A DNA stretch of 55,452 nucleotides from Carboxylicivirga sediminis. GTDB lineage: Bacteria; Bacteroidota; Bacteroidia; Bacteroidales; Marinilabiliaceae. Below are positions 12,722 through 21,977 of the stretch, one piece after another. Under the pieces are notes generated by a model that was not told the origin of the DNA, did not search any database, and saw only the letters and a list, made by a program, of their open reading frames with translations. The stretch is taken from assembly GCF_018156225.1 (NCBI RefSeq), contig NZ_JAGTAR010000036.1:1-55452 (forward strand), given 5' to 3'. The first letter of the stretch is position 1. Each line of letters begins with the position of its first letter. The translations under genes and the position numbers were made by a program.

Positions 12722-13897
12722 TTAATACAGAAACCCGAACAACCACAATGGTATCCGATTGCCTTCGCCTACTTCAAGCATGTGATGTGCCAGGTACTCA
12801 TTGGCGCCTAAAGGCTTTTTCAACATCGCATCATCACCTATATAAAATTCGAGTGCATTATTCACCTTAAAATCACTCACCTTCGACACATTAACTTCGT
12901 GACGATAACCTAACTGGTTAAGAAAGAACGTGCGATTCATGTTCAACTGACTCACATTACCATGCGTTACTGAATGGTACACATTCGGATTCTGAATATA
13001 AATCCTCGATGGCTTCTTGGTTGATTCATTATCCTCATACAGCATATTAATCAAACGCCCGTTCTTCAGGTAGTTCAGATAATTCATCACAGTAGCCCTT
13101 GACGTTTCAATCTCCTGGCTCAAACGGCTGACATTGGGTTGCAATGGAGCCGTTTTGGCAATGGAGTAGAGTAATTTACGCAATTTGGGCAAATACTTCA
13201 ATTCAATTTGTTCAAGGTACGATATATCAATCTCAAGAATCAAATTGACATTCTTCACTACATTTTCAAGATAATTGCGTTTTTCCAAAAAGAATGGATA
13301 GTATCCATGCTCAAGGTAATCGTTGAAATAAGCCAGAGGACGTACCTGCGAAGTTATTTCAGTACTAATTGCTTCATGATTAGCTAATATTTCATCAAGC
13401 GAATAGGTTTGAAATTTATTTTTTGTAGCCAGGTTCAGGTTTTCACGAAACGAAAAACCATCCAATCGATACACAGCTACACAGCCCTTCAGGTCAGGAT
13501 TCTGATCCACCAGTCGCATAACAGCCGAGCCACTGAAAACTATCTTCAGATCGTCAAAATTATCATAACAGTAACGCAATTCCTTTGACCATTCAGGGTA
13601 TTTATACACCTGGTCAAGAATTAGTGTCTTACCTCCTTTCTTTCGAAACTCATCGGCGAATGAAATAATTGAGCGCTCGGTAAAGTAGAGATTATTGAGG
13701 TTGACATATAAACAACTCTTATCGTAACCAAAGTGCGCCTTAGCAAAATCAAGTAGAAAAGTTGTTTTACCAACACCACGGGCTCCTTTGATTCCAATCA
13801 GCCGGTGATTCCAATCAATTTCATTCATTAGCTCACGGCGAACTGGGCTACCAAGATGCTCTAAAAGATATCGATGTGTTTCAAAAAATGATTGCAT
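12722..13897 (-). CDS. AAA_14/DUF4143-type ATP-binding protein
   Basis: The 391-residue protein has a P-loop GARGVGKT at residues 38-45, a Walker-B-like strand TLILDQV at 91-97, a sensor strand LKIVFSGSA near 120, and a C-terminal region of the DUF4143 type with a winged-helix-like segment (LSQEIETSRATVMNYLNYL) and a final nuclease-like fold. The family is widespread in Bacteroidota and of unknown function. Some members have been discussed as selfish or defence-like ATPases. The usual Walker-B Asp-Glu is Asp95-Gln96 here, so hydrolysis may be altered. It lies 60 bp upstream of nifJ on the same strand and has a good promoter of its own. A functional link to nifJ is not evident. Confidence 0.82.
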   Translation of the reverse strand: MQSFFETHRYLLEHLGSPVRRELMNEIDWNHRLIGIKGARGVGKTTFLLDFAKAHFGYDKSCLYVNLNNLYFTERSIISFADEFRKKGGKTLILDQVYKYPEWSKELRYCYDNFDDLKIVFSGSAVMRLVDQNPDLKGCVAVYRLDGFSFRENLNLATKNKFQTYSLDEILANHEAISTEITSQVRPLAYFNDYLEHGYYPFFLEKRNYLENVVKNVNLILEIDISYLEQIELKYLPKLRKLLYSIAKTAPLQPNVSRLSQEIETSRATVMNYLNYLKNGRLINMLYEDNESTKKPSRIYIQNPNVYHSVTHGNVSQLNMNRTFFLNQLGYRHEVNVSKVSDFKVNNALEFYIGDDAMLKKPLGANEYLAHHMLEVGEGNRIPLWLFGFLY

Positions 13898-13915
13898 TCC
13901 TTAAGATTATACCTA

Positions 13916-13948
13916 CAAATCTAAAAGGATATTGCGGAAGATTGCAAA
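13916..13948 (-). promoter_or_regulatory. Promoter of the AAA_14 ATPase gene
   Basis: Minus strand TTTG (13948-13945), 21-base spacer, then TAGATTTG (13923-13916). Both boxes match the Bacteroidota consensus exactly and the spacing is within 19-21. The start codon follows about 19 bases later. Confidence 0.5.
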
Positions 13949-14195
13949 CTCTACATTACAATTTTGACTAACTCCTGCTATTTATAATTATTAAAAATAA
14001 TAAAGACAACACTTTCATTTTCAATAATAAATTGAAGAATTTTTTCCACATTAAAAGTTGAAATTTTTCTCTAATTATACTTCCTGATTTATTTTCCAAC
14101 TCATAATCTATATCTTACGACCCCTTCAAATTTCTCTTTCTCTTAAAAAGATGAGCAAAAGCAGCTTTTAATTTCACCTTGGTAAAATGAAAAAA
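13949..14195. other. AT-rich gap with no gene seen
   Basis: The gap between the ATPase gene and the TonB-receptor gene (13898-14240) holds only the ATPase promoter and the receptor terminator. The remainder is AT-rich with short homopolymers. I see no open frame, RNA gene or repeat in it. Confidence 0.5.
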
Positions 14196-14217
14196 AGCTG
14201 CCCACAAAGAAGCAGCT
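14196..14217 (-). terminator. TonB-receptor gene terminator
   Basis: AGCTGC / GCAGCT stem with a 10-base loop. On the minus strand it is followed by TTTTTTT. It lies 24 bases past the receptor stop. Confidence 0.65.
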
Positions 14218-14240
14218 CTATACAGTCTCAATTGTTGCCA

Positions 14241-16586
14241 TTAAAATTGCAAGCGGTAACTAAAAAAAGGATAAACCATCGTCATCCCGTGTGATACCAC
14301 TTTCTGCTTCTCGAAATCGTATGCCCAACCGAACATCTCTTCAGTCATCAGGGCATTTTTCGCCTGTAAAATAAGCACGTGTGATACTTTAGTTCGATTG
14401 ATGCGATAGTTTACAGCTATATCCACAAACAGTTTATTCTCCTCCTGCCACTCAAAAGCTCTGCTTTCGTCAAGGATGACCATCTCAGATTGACGTGACA
14501 ATTCCTGTTCAGGCGGTGTGAAACGGTTACCTCCCATGTATGCAACTTTTCCATTGAGACTTAAGAGGTTATTATCGCGAACCTTCCATTCCTTACCACC
14601 CAGCACATTGATAACCATATTGCGGTTGTAGGAAGTATTGCGCTCTATACCGTCGCCCCCTTTGTATTTCGAATCAAAAAAAGAACCTGTTACCATATAA
14701 TAATAGCCATCTTTCATATAGCGTTCGATGGTTACATCAATACCAACATTACTACCGGTGCCATCATTCACCAATGGCTCATTAAAATACATGTTCCACT
14801 CGTAGTTGATAAGCGATTCCGAACTACCTGCTATCACCGGCACATCATAAAGCCGTTGGTAATAGGGCTCCAGTTTGATACTCATATTATCAGATACCCG
14901 CCAGTCATAAGACAATACAAAATGCTCGGCTTTGGTAACATTCAAATCCGGGTTGAGATAGTCCCCTGCATCGTTTTGAGCCAGATAAAAGCGCAATGGC
15001 TCCAAGCGACTGTGCTTACCATAGGCCAAACTGACCGAATGCTTTGGAATAAATCGCCAGGTGAGGCCGAGCCTTAGTTCAGGCATCAGCTCCTGATTCA
15101 GGCCGAAATAGCTAAAGTTAATTCCGGCATTAACATCAAATGTAGGGGCTATCCGGAACTTACTTTGCGTATAAGCCTGCATCATATATGAGTTATCTTT
15201 TTGATTGGCAATACGGATAAGATCATCCTCTACCCCGGGATTAGGATTCCCCTGAATATCAAGATCAAAACTGAGGTTAGTATAGGTCACACCTGTGCGG
15301 TTCGTGTGACGGTTACCAAACTTATGATTGAAGTAGGAGCTGGCAATCAAGCGGTAGTTTTGCTCATTGTGATTGGCAATGGGTATGATGCTGCCATCGC
15401 GCTGTAGCTGGTCGCTCACGTTGGTAAAGCCATCGTAGGCCCCGGCAATGCTTGAAAACAAATAGCTTTTCTGCCCGATATTGAGGCGATGATTCATCCC
15501 CATGGCAGCTATCTCGGAGCCAGTATCGTATTCATGATTATCCCATGATGTGGTCCATTCATTGGGATCCTCATCAGGATCAAAGGCCACACTACTCTTG
15601 CCGCCAATGCCCCAAACAGAGAATGTACCGGCATTGCTTGTTGGCAGGTGCAGCTTAAAACTCAAATCCTGATAAGTTGGCAGGCCCACATCCATATCAG
15701 CCAGCTGCCCAACAAGGCCCATGCTGGAGTAACGATAGTTAAACAGGTAGGAGGCCGCTCCACCTGCCTTAAAAGGTCCTTCAGAACCGATATCAATCCC
15801 CTGGCTCCCCACCTGAAAAGCCGATTCTCGCTTGTTGCTATTCCCCTTTCGCAGCTTCATATCAAACACCCCAGACATGGCATTACTGTAATCTGCAGGA
15901 AAAGCTCCGGTAAAGAAATCAGAGTTATCCAGCATATTAACACTGAATATGGTTTCAATACCACCGCCATTATTCACACCATTCAGGTGATTAGGAGCAG
16001 GAATCTCCACTCCCTCCAGGCGCCACAGAAGTCCTTTAGGCGCATTTCCTCGCACCACAATGGCATTGTCATTCACACCTTCGGCCATGGTAACTCCGGC
16101 AAATGAGCCCGCAAGCCTTGATGGATCGTTCCAGCCACCGGCAAATCGCCCGGCCTCTTCCACCGTAAAGGAGCGCGCCGACAGGGTGGCCATGCTATTC
16201 TGTGCCTTGTCCTTTCGTTGCTGCGGTTTAACAACCACCTCATTTAACTGCTGAAAAGTTTCTTTGAGCCCTACATTTAATACCACTTCCTTGCCTGAGC
16301 CAACCAACACTTCCGGCATTACAACAGGCTCGTAGCCCATAAAGCTTATCTGTATACTAAAGCGACCTACAGGCACCTTTTCTATTATAAAATTGCCATC
16401 CATGTCGGTGATGGTGCCTTGCTGTGGATCGGTATCCAATATCACCACATTAACACCCGGAATAGTCATCTCCGAATCAGCATCGTACACTTTACCTTTG
16501 ATCGTTTGAAAAGGCTCCTGAGCAAAAATTACTCCACTAAAAACAATACCGAGTAGTAAAACAATCACTCCCCTAATTTTTACCAT
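14241..16586 (-). CDS. TonB-dependent outer-membrane receptor with carboxypeptidase-like N-domain
   Basis: The 781 residues start with a signal peptide (VIVLLLGIVFSGVIFAQ). A carboxypeptidase-regulatory-like domain follows (about 27-100, IKGKVYDADSEMTIPGVNV). Next come a plug domain (about 120-240, DNAIVVRGNAPKGLLWRLEG) and a 22-strand-type barrel ending in an aromatic residue (FFSYRLQF). It would import a ligand across the outer membrane with energy from TonB. No SusD partner lies next to it, so it is not a typical glycan SusCD pair. Its closest neighbour is a membrane-bound AraC-type regulator gene, 183 bp upstream on the same strand. Ligand unknown. Confidence 0.9.
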   Translation of the reverse strand: MVKIRGVIVLLLGIVFSGVIFAQEPFQTIKGKVYDADSEMTIPGVNVVILDTDPQQGTITDMDGNFIIEKVPVGRFSIQISFMGYEPVVMPEVLVGSGKEVVLNVGLKETFQQLNEVVVKPQQRKDKAQNSMATLSARSFTVEEAGRFAGGWNDPSRLAGSFAGVTMAEGVNDNAIVVRGNAPKGLLWRLEGVEIPAPNHLNGVNNGGGIETIFSVNMLDNSDFFTGAFPADYSNAMSGVFDMKLRKGNSNKRESAFQVGSQGIDIGSEGPFKAGGAASYLFNYRYSSMGLVGQLADMDVGLPTYQDLSFKLHLPTSNAGTFSVWGIGGKSSVAFDPDEDPNEWTTSWDNHEYDTGSEIAAMGMNHRLNIGQKSYLFSSIAGAYDGFTNVSDQLQRDGSIIPIANHNEQNYRLIASSYFNHKFGNRHTNRTGVTYTNLSFDLDIQGNPNPGVEDDLIRIANQKDNSYMMQAYTQSKFRIAPTFDVNAGINFSYFGLNQELMPELRLGLTWRFIPKHSVSLAYGKHSRLEPLRFYLAQNDAGDYLNPDLNVTKAEHFVLSYDWRVSDNMSIKLEPYYQRLYDVPVIAGSSESLINYEWNMYFNEPLVNDGTGSNVGIDVTIERYMKDGYYYMVTGSFFDSKYKGGDGIERNTSYNRNMVINVLGGKEWKVRDNNLLSLNGKVAYMGGNRFTPPEQELSRQSEMVILDESRAFEWQEENKLFVDIAVNYRINRTKVSHVLILQAKNALMTEEMFGWAYDFEKQKVVSHGMTMVYPFFSYRLQF

Positions 16587-16769
16587 CTTGAATCAATTAT
16601 AAAATTTTGAATTATTTAGAAAACTTAACAATGCAGACTGCACTGCTAAATCAGTATTCAACAAAGGCAAAAATAGAGTACTTTCAGGCATTCAATGTTC
16701 AGATTTATAAACCAGAACCACAAAGCATAATATTGATAGAGTGTTAATTACATCAAATCAAAACATATT

Positions 16770-17837
16770 TTACAAAGTCGAACCTGCTTTTTTATACTCA
16801 GAAGGGGTTTGGCCGGTCATTTTCTTGAACGTAGTATTAAAGGAAGTCTTGGAGCTGAAACCGGATTCAAAAGCCACACCTAAAATAGAGAGTTTATCAT
16901 TCTGACTATCGATGAGCATCACCTTCGCTTTCTCAACCCTGAACTTATTTACAAACTGGAAAAAATTCTCGTTATAGCCCTTGTTGATAACATGCGATAG
17001 CTGATGCGATGTTATTTCGAGCATATCAGCCAGCTTCACCAGATTTAAATCACTGTCCAGGTAAGGCTTTTGTTCGCTCATCAGTCCTTCAAGCCGGCCT
17101 TTGATCTCATCAAGCCTATCCTCTTCCATCAGCTGTTTTTTAGGTTCCTGCTCATTGACATCGGCAGTTGCCTTGTTTTTAGGAAAAATCTGATGTTGCT
17201 TAAGCGAATTATACACGATAAAAAACACCACACCCAACACGGTGGCATTCATAAACAGGTTCAGTGGCAGCTCATAAAACAATAGGTTAAACACCGCCAC
17301 AGCAAAGGTCATAAACAAAGTAGCGATGATGATATAAACCAACCATCTCAGATTAATTTCCTGTGTAGAAGATGCAAATTGCTCAATTCCCTTTTGGTGC
17401 TGATGAATTCGCAGTAATGAATACCCTAAGTAAAAGATAGCGTGGCCCAAAACAAACAACAGCTGTACAAACTGGTATTTATCATCCAGTTCACGGTTGA
17501 GGAATAATAGGGTCAGGTAAAAAGCCGGGATAATCATATACTTCCCAACATTCTTGCTCAACGAATAGCTTGAATTAGTAAAATAGGATACACTTACAAA
17601 AAATGCTATTGGTGTTAAAAACTGAAGGAAGTTGACAACCAGAAAGTTGTTCAATTCAACCTTAACCCCTACTATATTATACCATAACTCTTCGAACCAA
17701 AACGAAGCCCAGAAAATAAGAGAAACCCCCAACCACCTATTGGCCCTGATATTAACTTTCATCGGATTCGAAATAAGAATAAAAGCGAGCATTATTAATG
17801 CATAAAAGATGAGTGTTTCAATCAGTTTTACCACCAT
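16770..17837 (-). CDS. Membrane-bound AraC-family regulator (seven-helix N-domain)
   Basis: The 355 residues divide into about seven hydrophobic segments in the first 215 residues and a C-terminal AraC-type DNA-binding domain (about 255-355). The latter has two helix-turn-helix units: LVKLADMLEITSHQLSHVIN and the classical second motif LSILGVAFESGFSSKTSFNT, then FKKMTGQTPSEYKK. This architecture is common in Bacteroidota and suggests a membrane sensor that binds DNA directly. The obvious candidate target is the TonB receptor downstream, but that is from position only. Confidence 0.88.
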   Translation of the reverse strand: MVVKLIETLIFYALIMLAFILISNPMKVNIRANRWLGVSLIFWASFWFEELWYNIVGVKVELNNFLVVNFLQFLTPIAFFVSVSYFTNSSYSLSKNVGKYMIIPAFYLTLLFLNRELDDKYQFVQLLFVLGHAIFYLGYSLLRIHQHQKGIEQFASSTQEINLRWLVYIIIATLFMTFAVAVFNLLFYELPLNLFMNATVLGVVFFIVYNSLKQHQIFPKNKATADVNEQEPKKQLMEEDRLDEIKGRLEGLMSEQKPYLDSDLNLVKLADMLEITSHQLSHVINKGYNENFFQFVNKFRVEKAKVMLIDSQNDKLSILGVAFESGFSSKTSFNTTFKKMTGQTPSEYKKAGSTL

Positions 17838-18004
17838 ACCTACATCCTGACTATATTTATAAGCCTGCTAAATATAGAAAAATATAGCATGACAATTTGT
17901 GCCAAATTCGCTATCAAGTGAGAATATGTTTATCTTTTTAAACAATTGTCGCCATAGTCTTAATTTAACAGATATTAGTTTTACCCTCAAAACAAGACAT
18001 AAAT

Positions 18005-20584
18005 ATGAAGCTAATTTCAAACGTACTTTTATTGATTATCCTATCGGGGTTGGTGGCTTGCAGCCCTCAAATAAAAAAGCAGTCGGCCACCACCATTGAA
18101 TTGAACTCGGGATGGCAGTTTAGCGAAGCTGACCAGAACGAATGGCGCACGGCCAGTGTACCGGGATGTGTTCATACCGATCTATTAAACCACGAACTGA
18201 TTGAAGATCCGTTCTACCGCCTGAACGAGCACAACATGCAATGGATCGATAAGAAGGACTGGGAATACAAAACCACCTTTACCATTGACAAGTCGACCTA
18301 CAGCAAGGAGCAAATTGCCCTTAACTTTGAGGGTCTTGACACCTATGCCGATGTTTATCTGAATGACCAGCTCATTCTGAAAGCCGATAACATGTTCAGA
18401 GGCTGGGAGGTTGATTGCAAAAACGTATTGAACGAAGGCGAAAACACTTTACGCGTCTATTTTCATTCACCCATCAAAGTAGGTTTAGATATATACGACA
18501 ACTACCCCTATGTGGTGCAATCGTCGGCCAACGATTTGGCAAAGATTGGCCAGGTGCCAGGTGAGAAATGGGTGAGCCCACACGTGCGCAAAGCGCCTTA
18601 CCAGTTTGGCTGGGACTGGGGACCTCGACTGGTTACTTCCGGTATCTGGGAGCCGGTGACACTGAAAGCCTGGGACAATGCTCAACTGGTAACGATTCAT
18701 ACACAACAAAAGGTACTCAACGACAGCGAAGCTAAGCTGACCTCTACCTTTGAGATTGAAGCCACAGCCGATGAAACTGCCCAACTGGCTATTAATATTG
18801 ATGGACAGCAGCTGGCCAATAAAAAAGTGCATCTAAAAAAAGGTACACATACCTATCCGATTGACTTCACGATTGAAAACCCACAACGCTGGTGGAGCAA
18901 TGGCCTTGGTGAAGCACATTTGTATCAGCTCGAAGGTGAGCTAAGCACCAGTGCAGGCACCGAGAGCTTTGAGCACACATTAGGACTGAGAACCATTGAA
19001 CTGGTGCGCGAAGACGACGAGGTAGGTCGCTCATTCTATTTTAAGCTAAATGGCCAGCCGGTGTTTATGAAAGGGGCCAACTACATTCCTAATGATGTAT
19101 TCCTCGACCGCGTATCGCCAGAAAAATACGAGCACATCATTAAATCGGCTGCCGATTGTCATTTTAACATGCTGCGCGTATGGGGCGGCGGTATCTACGA
19201 GAAAGAGATTTTCTATGACCTGTGTGATAAGTACGGTATTCTGGTGTGGCAAGACTTTATGTTTGCCTGCAACATGTACCCGGGCCATCCTGAGTTTCTG
19301 GAAAGCGTCAAGCACGAAGCCGATTACAACGTGCGCCGTCTGAGAAACCATCCGAGTATTGCACTTTGGTGTGGTAACAATGAGATTTTAGCGGCCTGGT
19401 TTGGCTGGGGCTGGAAGGAAGATAATGAGAAGACGCAGCCAGAAGGCGCCAAAGCGATGTGGCAGGCCTACAAAGATATTTTCCTCGATGTACTGCCATC
19501 AGCAGTTAACGAATTCGATCCTGACAGACAATACTGGGCATCGAGCCCACAGGCCGGCGACACCATCCGCACCAATAAAATTGACGGCGATGAGCACGAC
19601 TGGCGCATCTGGTTCCAGGATGTACCATTTATCACCTACCACGATGGCGCGGCCCGTTTTGTAAGCGAATATGGCTTCCAATCGTTCCCTGAGCTAAAAA
19701 CGGTGAAAAAATATGCCTTGCCGGAGGATTACGACATCAACTCGGAGGTGATGAAGTCGCACCAGCGCTCATTTATTGGCAATGGCGCCATTAAGCGATA
19801 CATGGATAATTACTATCGCAATCCTAAAGATTTCGAATCGTTCCTGTATGTTGGTCTTTTGCTTCAGGCCGAAGGTATCCGCACGGGTATTGAAGGGCAC
19901 CGCATTAACATGCCAACAACCATGGGAAGCCTGTACTGGCAGTTGAACGATGTGTGGCCGGTAGCATCGTGGTCGAGCATCGACTACTATGGCAACTGGA
20001 AAGCGCTACAGTATTTCACACGTAAAGCCTTTGCACCCATTATGGCTGTGCCCGATACCAAAACAGACGATTTACTGATTTATGCTGTATCCGATAAGTT
20101 TGAAGACACACCCGCGCAACTGAATTTGGAGATACTTGATTTTGAAGGCAAGCAACTGTGGTCTCATAGTGCTGATGTCAACATCAAAGCAAACACCTCT
20201 ACCATCGTTTTTAAAGAGGCACTTAAATCGCTGCTGAAAAACATTAACACCAGCCAGGTGGTACTATCGACCAAACTATCTGTTGATAATAAACTGGTTT
20301 ACGAAACTACCAGCTACTTTAAAGAAGCCAAGGATTTAATACTGCCCAAGCCAAACATCAACACCAAAGTTGAAAAAGTAGCCAAAGGCTATCAGATAAC
20401 CGTTTCGACCGATAAGCTGGCCAAAAACCTATACCTCAGCTACGACGAGGCAGAAGGCTGGTTCTCTGATAACTATTTCGATCTGTTGCCGGGCGAGTCG
20501 AAGACCATTGTATTCGAAACAAAAGAAGACATTAACAACCTGCAAAAACAGCTTTTAATACGCACGATACAAGACACTTATTAA
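18005..20584 (+). CDS. Beta-mannosidase, GH2 family, lipoprotein
   Basis: It hydrolyses terminal beta-mannosides from the non-reducing end of mannans or N-glycan cores. The 859 residues begin with a lipoprotein signal (LLLIILSGLVAC, Cys at about 20), so it is membrane-anchored, probably periplasmic. An N-terminal jelly-roll domain (to about 190), an Ig-like domain and the catalytic TIM barrel follow. The acid/base Glu460 lies in WCGNNE and the nucleophile Glu555 in VSEYGFQ, both typical of GH2 beta-mannosidases. Codon use is richer in G+C than the genes at 2680-4842. It heads a block with manA, a ROK kinase and LacI, which fits release and use of mannose. Confidence 0.93.
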   Translation: MKLISNVLLLIILSGLVACSPQIKKQSATTIELNSGWQFSEADQNEWRTASVPGCVHTDLLNHELIEDPFYRLNEHNMQWIDKKDWEYKTTFTIDKSTYSKEQIALNFEGLDTYADVYLNDQLILKADNMFRGWEVDCKNVLNEGENTLRVYFHSPIKVGLDIYDNYPYVVQSSANDLAKIGQVPGEKWVSPHVRKAPYQFGWDWGPRLVTSGIWEPVTLKAWDNAQLVTIHTQQKVLNDSEAKLTSTFEIEATADETAQLAINIDGQQLANKKVHLKKGTHTYPIDFTIENPQRWWSNGLGEAHLYQLEGELSTSAGTESFEHTLGLRTIELVREDDEVGRSFYFKLNGQPVFMKGANYIPNDVFLDRVSPEKYEHIIKSAADCHFNMLRVWGGGIYEKEIFYDLCDKYGILVWQDFMFACNMYPGHPEFLESVKHEADYNVRRLRNHPSIALWCGNNEILAAWFGWGWKEDNEKTQPEGAKAMWQAYKDIFLDVLPSAVNEFDPDRQYWASSPQAGDTIRTNKIDGDEHDWRIWFQDVPFITYHDGAARFVSEYGFQSFPELKTVKKYALPEDYDINSEVMKSHQRSFIGNGAIKRYMDNYYRNPKDFESFLYVGLLLQAEGIRTGIEGHRINMPTTMGSLYWQLNDVWPVASWSSIDYYGNWKALQYFTRKAFAPIMAVPDTKTDDLLIYAVSDKFEDTPAQLNLEILDFEGKQLWSHSADVNIKANTSTIVFKEALKSLLKNINTSQVVLSTKLSVDNKLVYETTSYFKEAKDLILPKPNINTKVEKVAKGYQITVSTDKLAKNLYLSYDEAEGWFSDNYFDLLPGESKTIVFETKEDINNLQKQLLIRTIQDTY

Positions 20585-20608
20585 AATTTCATATTCCAAT
20601 CCATCAAC

Positions 20609-20648
20609 GAACGGTTCTTTCTTGCCACCTGGTAATAAGGAACCGTTC
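20609..20648 (+). terminator. Beta-mannosidase terminator
   Basis: GAACGGTTC / GAACCGTTC stem with a 22-base loop, followed by eight T. Confidence 0.75.
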
Positions 20649-20824
20649 TTTTTTTTGTTTTATCTGGCGATAAAAAAGCTGCTAGCTAATGGCTGCTAGC
20701 CGCTAGCAATTCCTATGGCGCATAACACTCTTCCTTCATCGGTCACTTGTCACCTGCCATCTGCCACCTGTGTTCTGTCTTCTGTCTATCTACAATCTAC
20801 TGACCACTGACTAATAATCACTAC
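20649..20824. repeat. Low-complexity intergenic stretch with short repeats
   Basis: It contains GCTGCTAGC twice (about 20682-20702) with a third partial copy. A pyrimidine-biased run follows (about 20740-20815) built of variants of cacctgcca, ctgtctt and ctgacca. The same ccacctgcca core appears at 33914 and 44369. No gene is seen. Confidence 0.5.
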
Positions 20825-20990
20825 CGACAGGAAACTCAGCTTTGGCGACGGGGAGCCCTACTTTCGTGACGGGAGGCCCAGCTTGTACGATGGGAGAGCT
20901 CACCATAGCAATGGGAAGCACAAACTTACCGATGGGAAGGCCCATTTTGGCGATGGGAAGCTTTACTTTTGCGATGGGAAGACTCTCCAT
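20811..20990 (-). CDS. Possible 59-residue heptad-repeat peptide (LPIAK repeats)
   Basis: The minus strand of the 21-bp array has an ATG at 20988-20990 and a TAG at 20811-20813. The reading frame encodes repeats of seven residues such as LPIAKVK, LPIAKMG, LPIGKFV. The plus strand is also open through the array in the DGK frame, so openness alone proves nothing: a 21-bp unit lacking a stop remains open. No ribosome-binding or promoter signal is seen. It may be a noncoding minisatellite. Low confidence. Confidence 0.2.
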   Translation of the reverse strand: MESLPIAKVKLPIAKMGLPIGKFVLPIAMVSSPIVQAGPPVTKVGLPVAKAEFPVGSDY

Positions 20991-21013
20991 GGTGATGGAA
21001 ACATAAACCTGCC
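20825..21013. repeat. Nine-copy 21-bp tandem array
   Basis: Nine units of exactly 21 bases start at 20825, 20846, 20867, 20888, 20909, 20930, 20951, 20972 and 20993. The conserved core is CGATGGGAAG. The remaining 11 bases vary. All units keep the same length. The array sits between the beta-mannosidase terminator and aqpZ. Confidence 0.85.
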
Positions 21014-21115
21014 GTCTGGCTTACTAAAGCGAAAAACAAGAGAGTGAGCTCAATAGTGGAATAATTAACAATATCACCCTAAATTGCTGATGATTGTTAA
21101 TCAAACACTTAAATC

Positions 21116-21805
21116 ATGAAGAAATTAGTAGCAGAATTTTTCGGAACCTGGTGGCTCGTATTGGGCGGTTGCGGCAGCGCCGTATTAGCAGCCGGTTATC
21201 CCGAACTGGGCATTGGCTTTGTGGGCGTATCAATCGCTTTTGGCCTAACCGTTCTGACCATGGCGTATGCAATTGGTCACATCTCGGGCTGTCATCTCAA
21301 CCCGGCCGTTACCATTGGCTTATGGGCCGGCGGGCGCTTTGATGCCAAAGACATTATTCCCTACATTATTGCTCAAGTGCTTGGTGCCACAGCAGGAGCC
21401 TTAATCATTTACCTGATAGCCAGCGGCAAGGCAGGATTCGAATTGGGTGGTTTTGCAGCCAATGGCTATGGCGAGCACTCGCCTGATGGCTATGGATTGA
21501 TAGCCGCCTTAATATGCGAGGTGGTAATGACCTTTATGTTTTTGATGGTGATACTTGGTGCCACGCATTCCAAAGCCCCTAAAGGTTTTGCCGGTGTGGC
21601 CATCGGACTGGCTTTAACACTTATTCACCTCATCAGTATCCCGGTGACCAATACCTCGGTTAACCCCGCAAGGAGTACTTCGCAAGCTATTTTTGTGGGC
21701 GACTGGGCAATGGGACAACTATGGCTGTTTTGGGTAGCACCCATCGTTGGTGCCATACTGGCCGGCATTGTTTACAAATACTTATCACCAGAAGAAGAAG
21801 AGTAA
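21116..21805 (+). CDS. aqpZ: Aquaporin Z, water channel
   Basis: This six-helix channel in the inner membrane passes water and excludes glycerol. The 229 residues match AqpZ in length. Both NPA motifs are present (62-64 in CHLNPAV and 183-185 in SVNPAR). The four selectivity-filter residues are the water-channel set: Phe42, His171, Thr180 and Arg186. The stretch [19 protein letters not shown] is, as far as I recall, the same as in the E. coli protein. It is a single gene in a G+C-richer stretch. It is not obviously linked to the mannose genes around it. Confidence 0.96.
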   Translation: MKKLVAEFFGTWWLVLGGCGSAVLAAGYPELGIGFVGVSIAFGLTVLTMAYAIGHISGCHLNPAVTIGLWAGGRFDAKDIIPYIIAQVLGATAGALIIYLIASGKAGFELGGFAANGYGEHSPDGYGLIAALICEVVMTFMFLMVILGATHSKAPKGFAGVAIGLALTLIHLISIPVTNTSVNPARSTSQAIFVGDWAMGQLWLFWVAPIVGAILAGIVYKYLSPEEEE

Positions 21806-21806
21806 A

Positions 21807-21836
21807 GTCCAAGTCCGATTTACGGAGTCCCGATAG
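21807..21836. repeat. AAGTCC-type short repeat
   Basis: aagtccaagtccgatttacggagtcccg holds three copies of an agtcc core. A similar string lies at 52591-52620. Both are intergenic. Confidence 0.4.
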
Positions 21837-21863
21837 GTTCAAGCAATAAATATTTCATTAAAA

Positions 21864-21897
21864 AGCCTTAAGACGCATGCGCATGCGTCTTAAGGCT
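21864..21897 (-). terminator. 34-bp perfect palindrome, manA terminator
   Basis: AGCCTTAAGACGCATGC is followed at once by its exact reverse complement with no spacer. On the minus strand the stem is followed by TTTTT, fitting termination of the manA operon 80 bases after its stop. The lack of a loop is unusual. Confidence 0.65.
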
Positions 21898-21977
21898 ATC
21901 AATACATCCTTCGTTAGAAGGCATACTACTAACTATTTTTCTACAACCTGAATTCGGTTTAAATACTGAAATTCAGA

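Noticed and set aside
15648-16106. 152-codon plus-strand frame
   Set aside because: It is antisense to the TonB receptor gene, which has full domain structure.
20825-21013. CRISPR array
   Set aside because: The unit is 21 bases with a conserved part of only about 10 bases, with no spacer of 30-40 bases and no cas gene.
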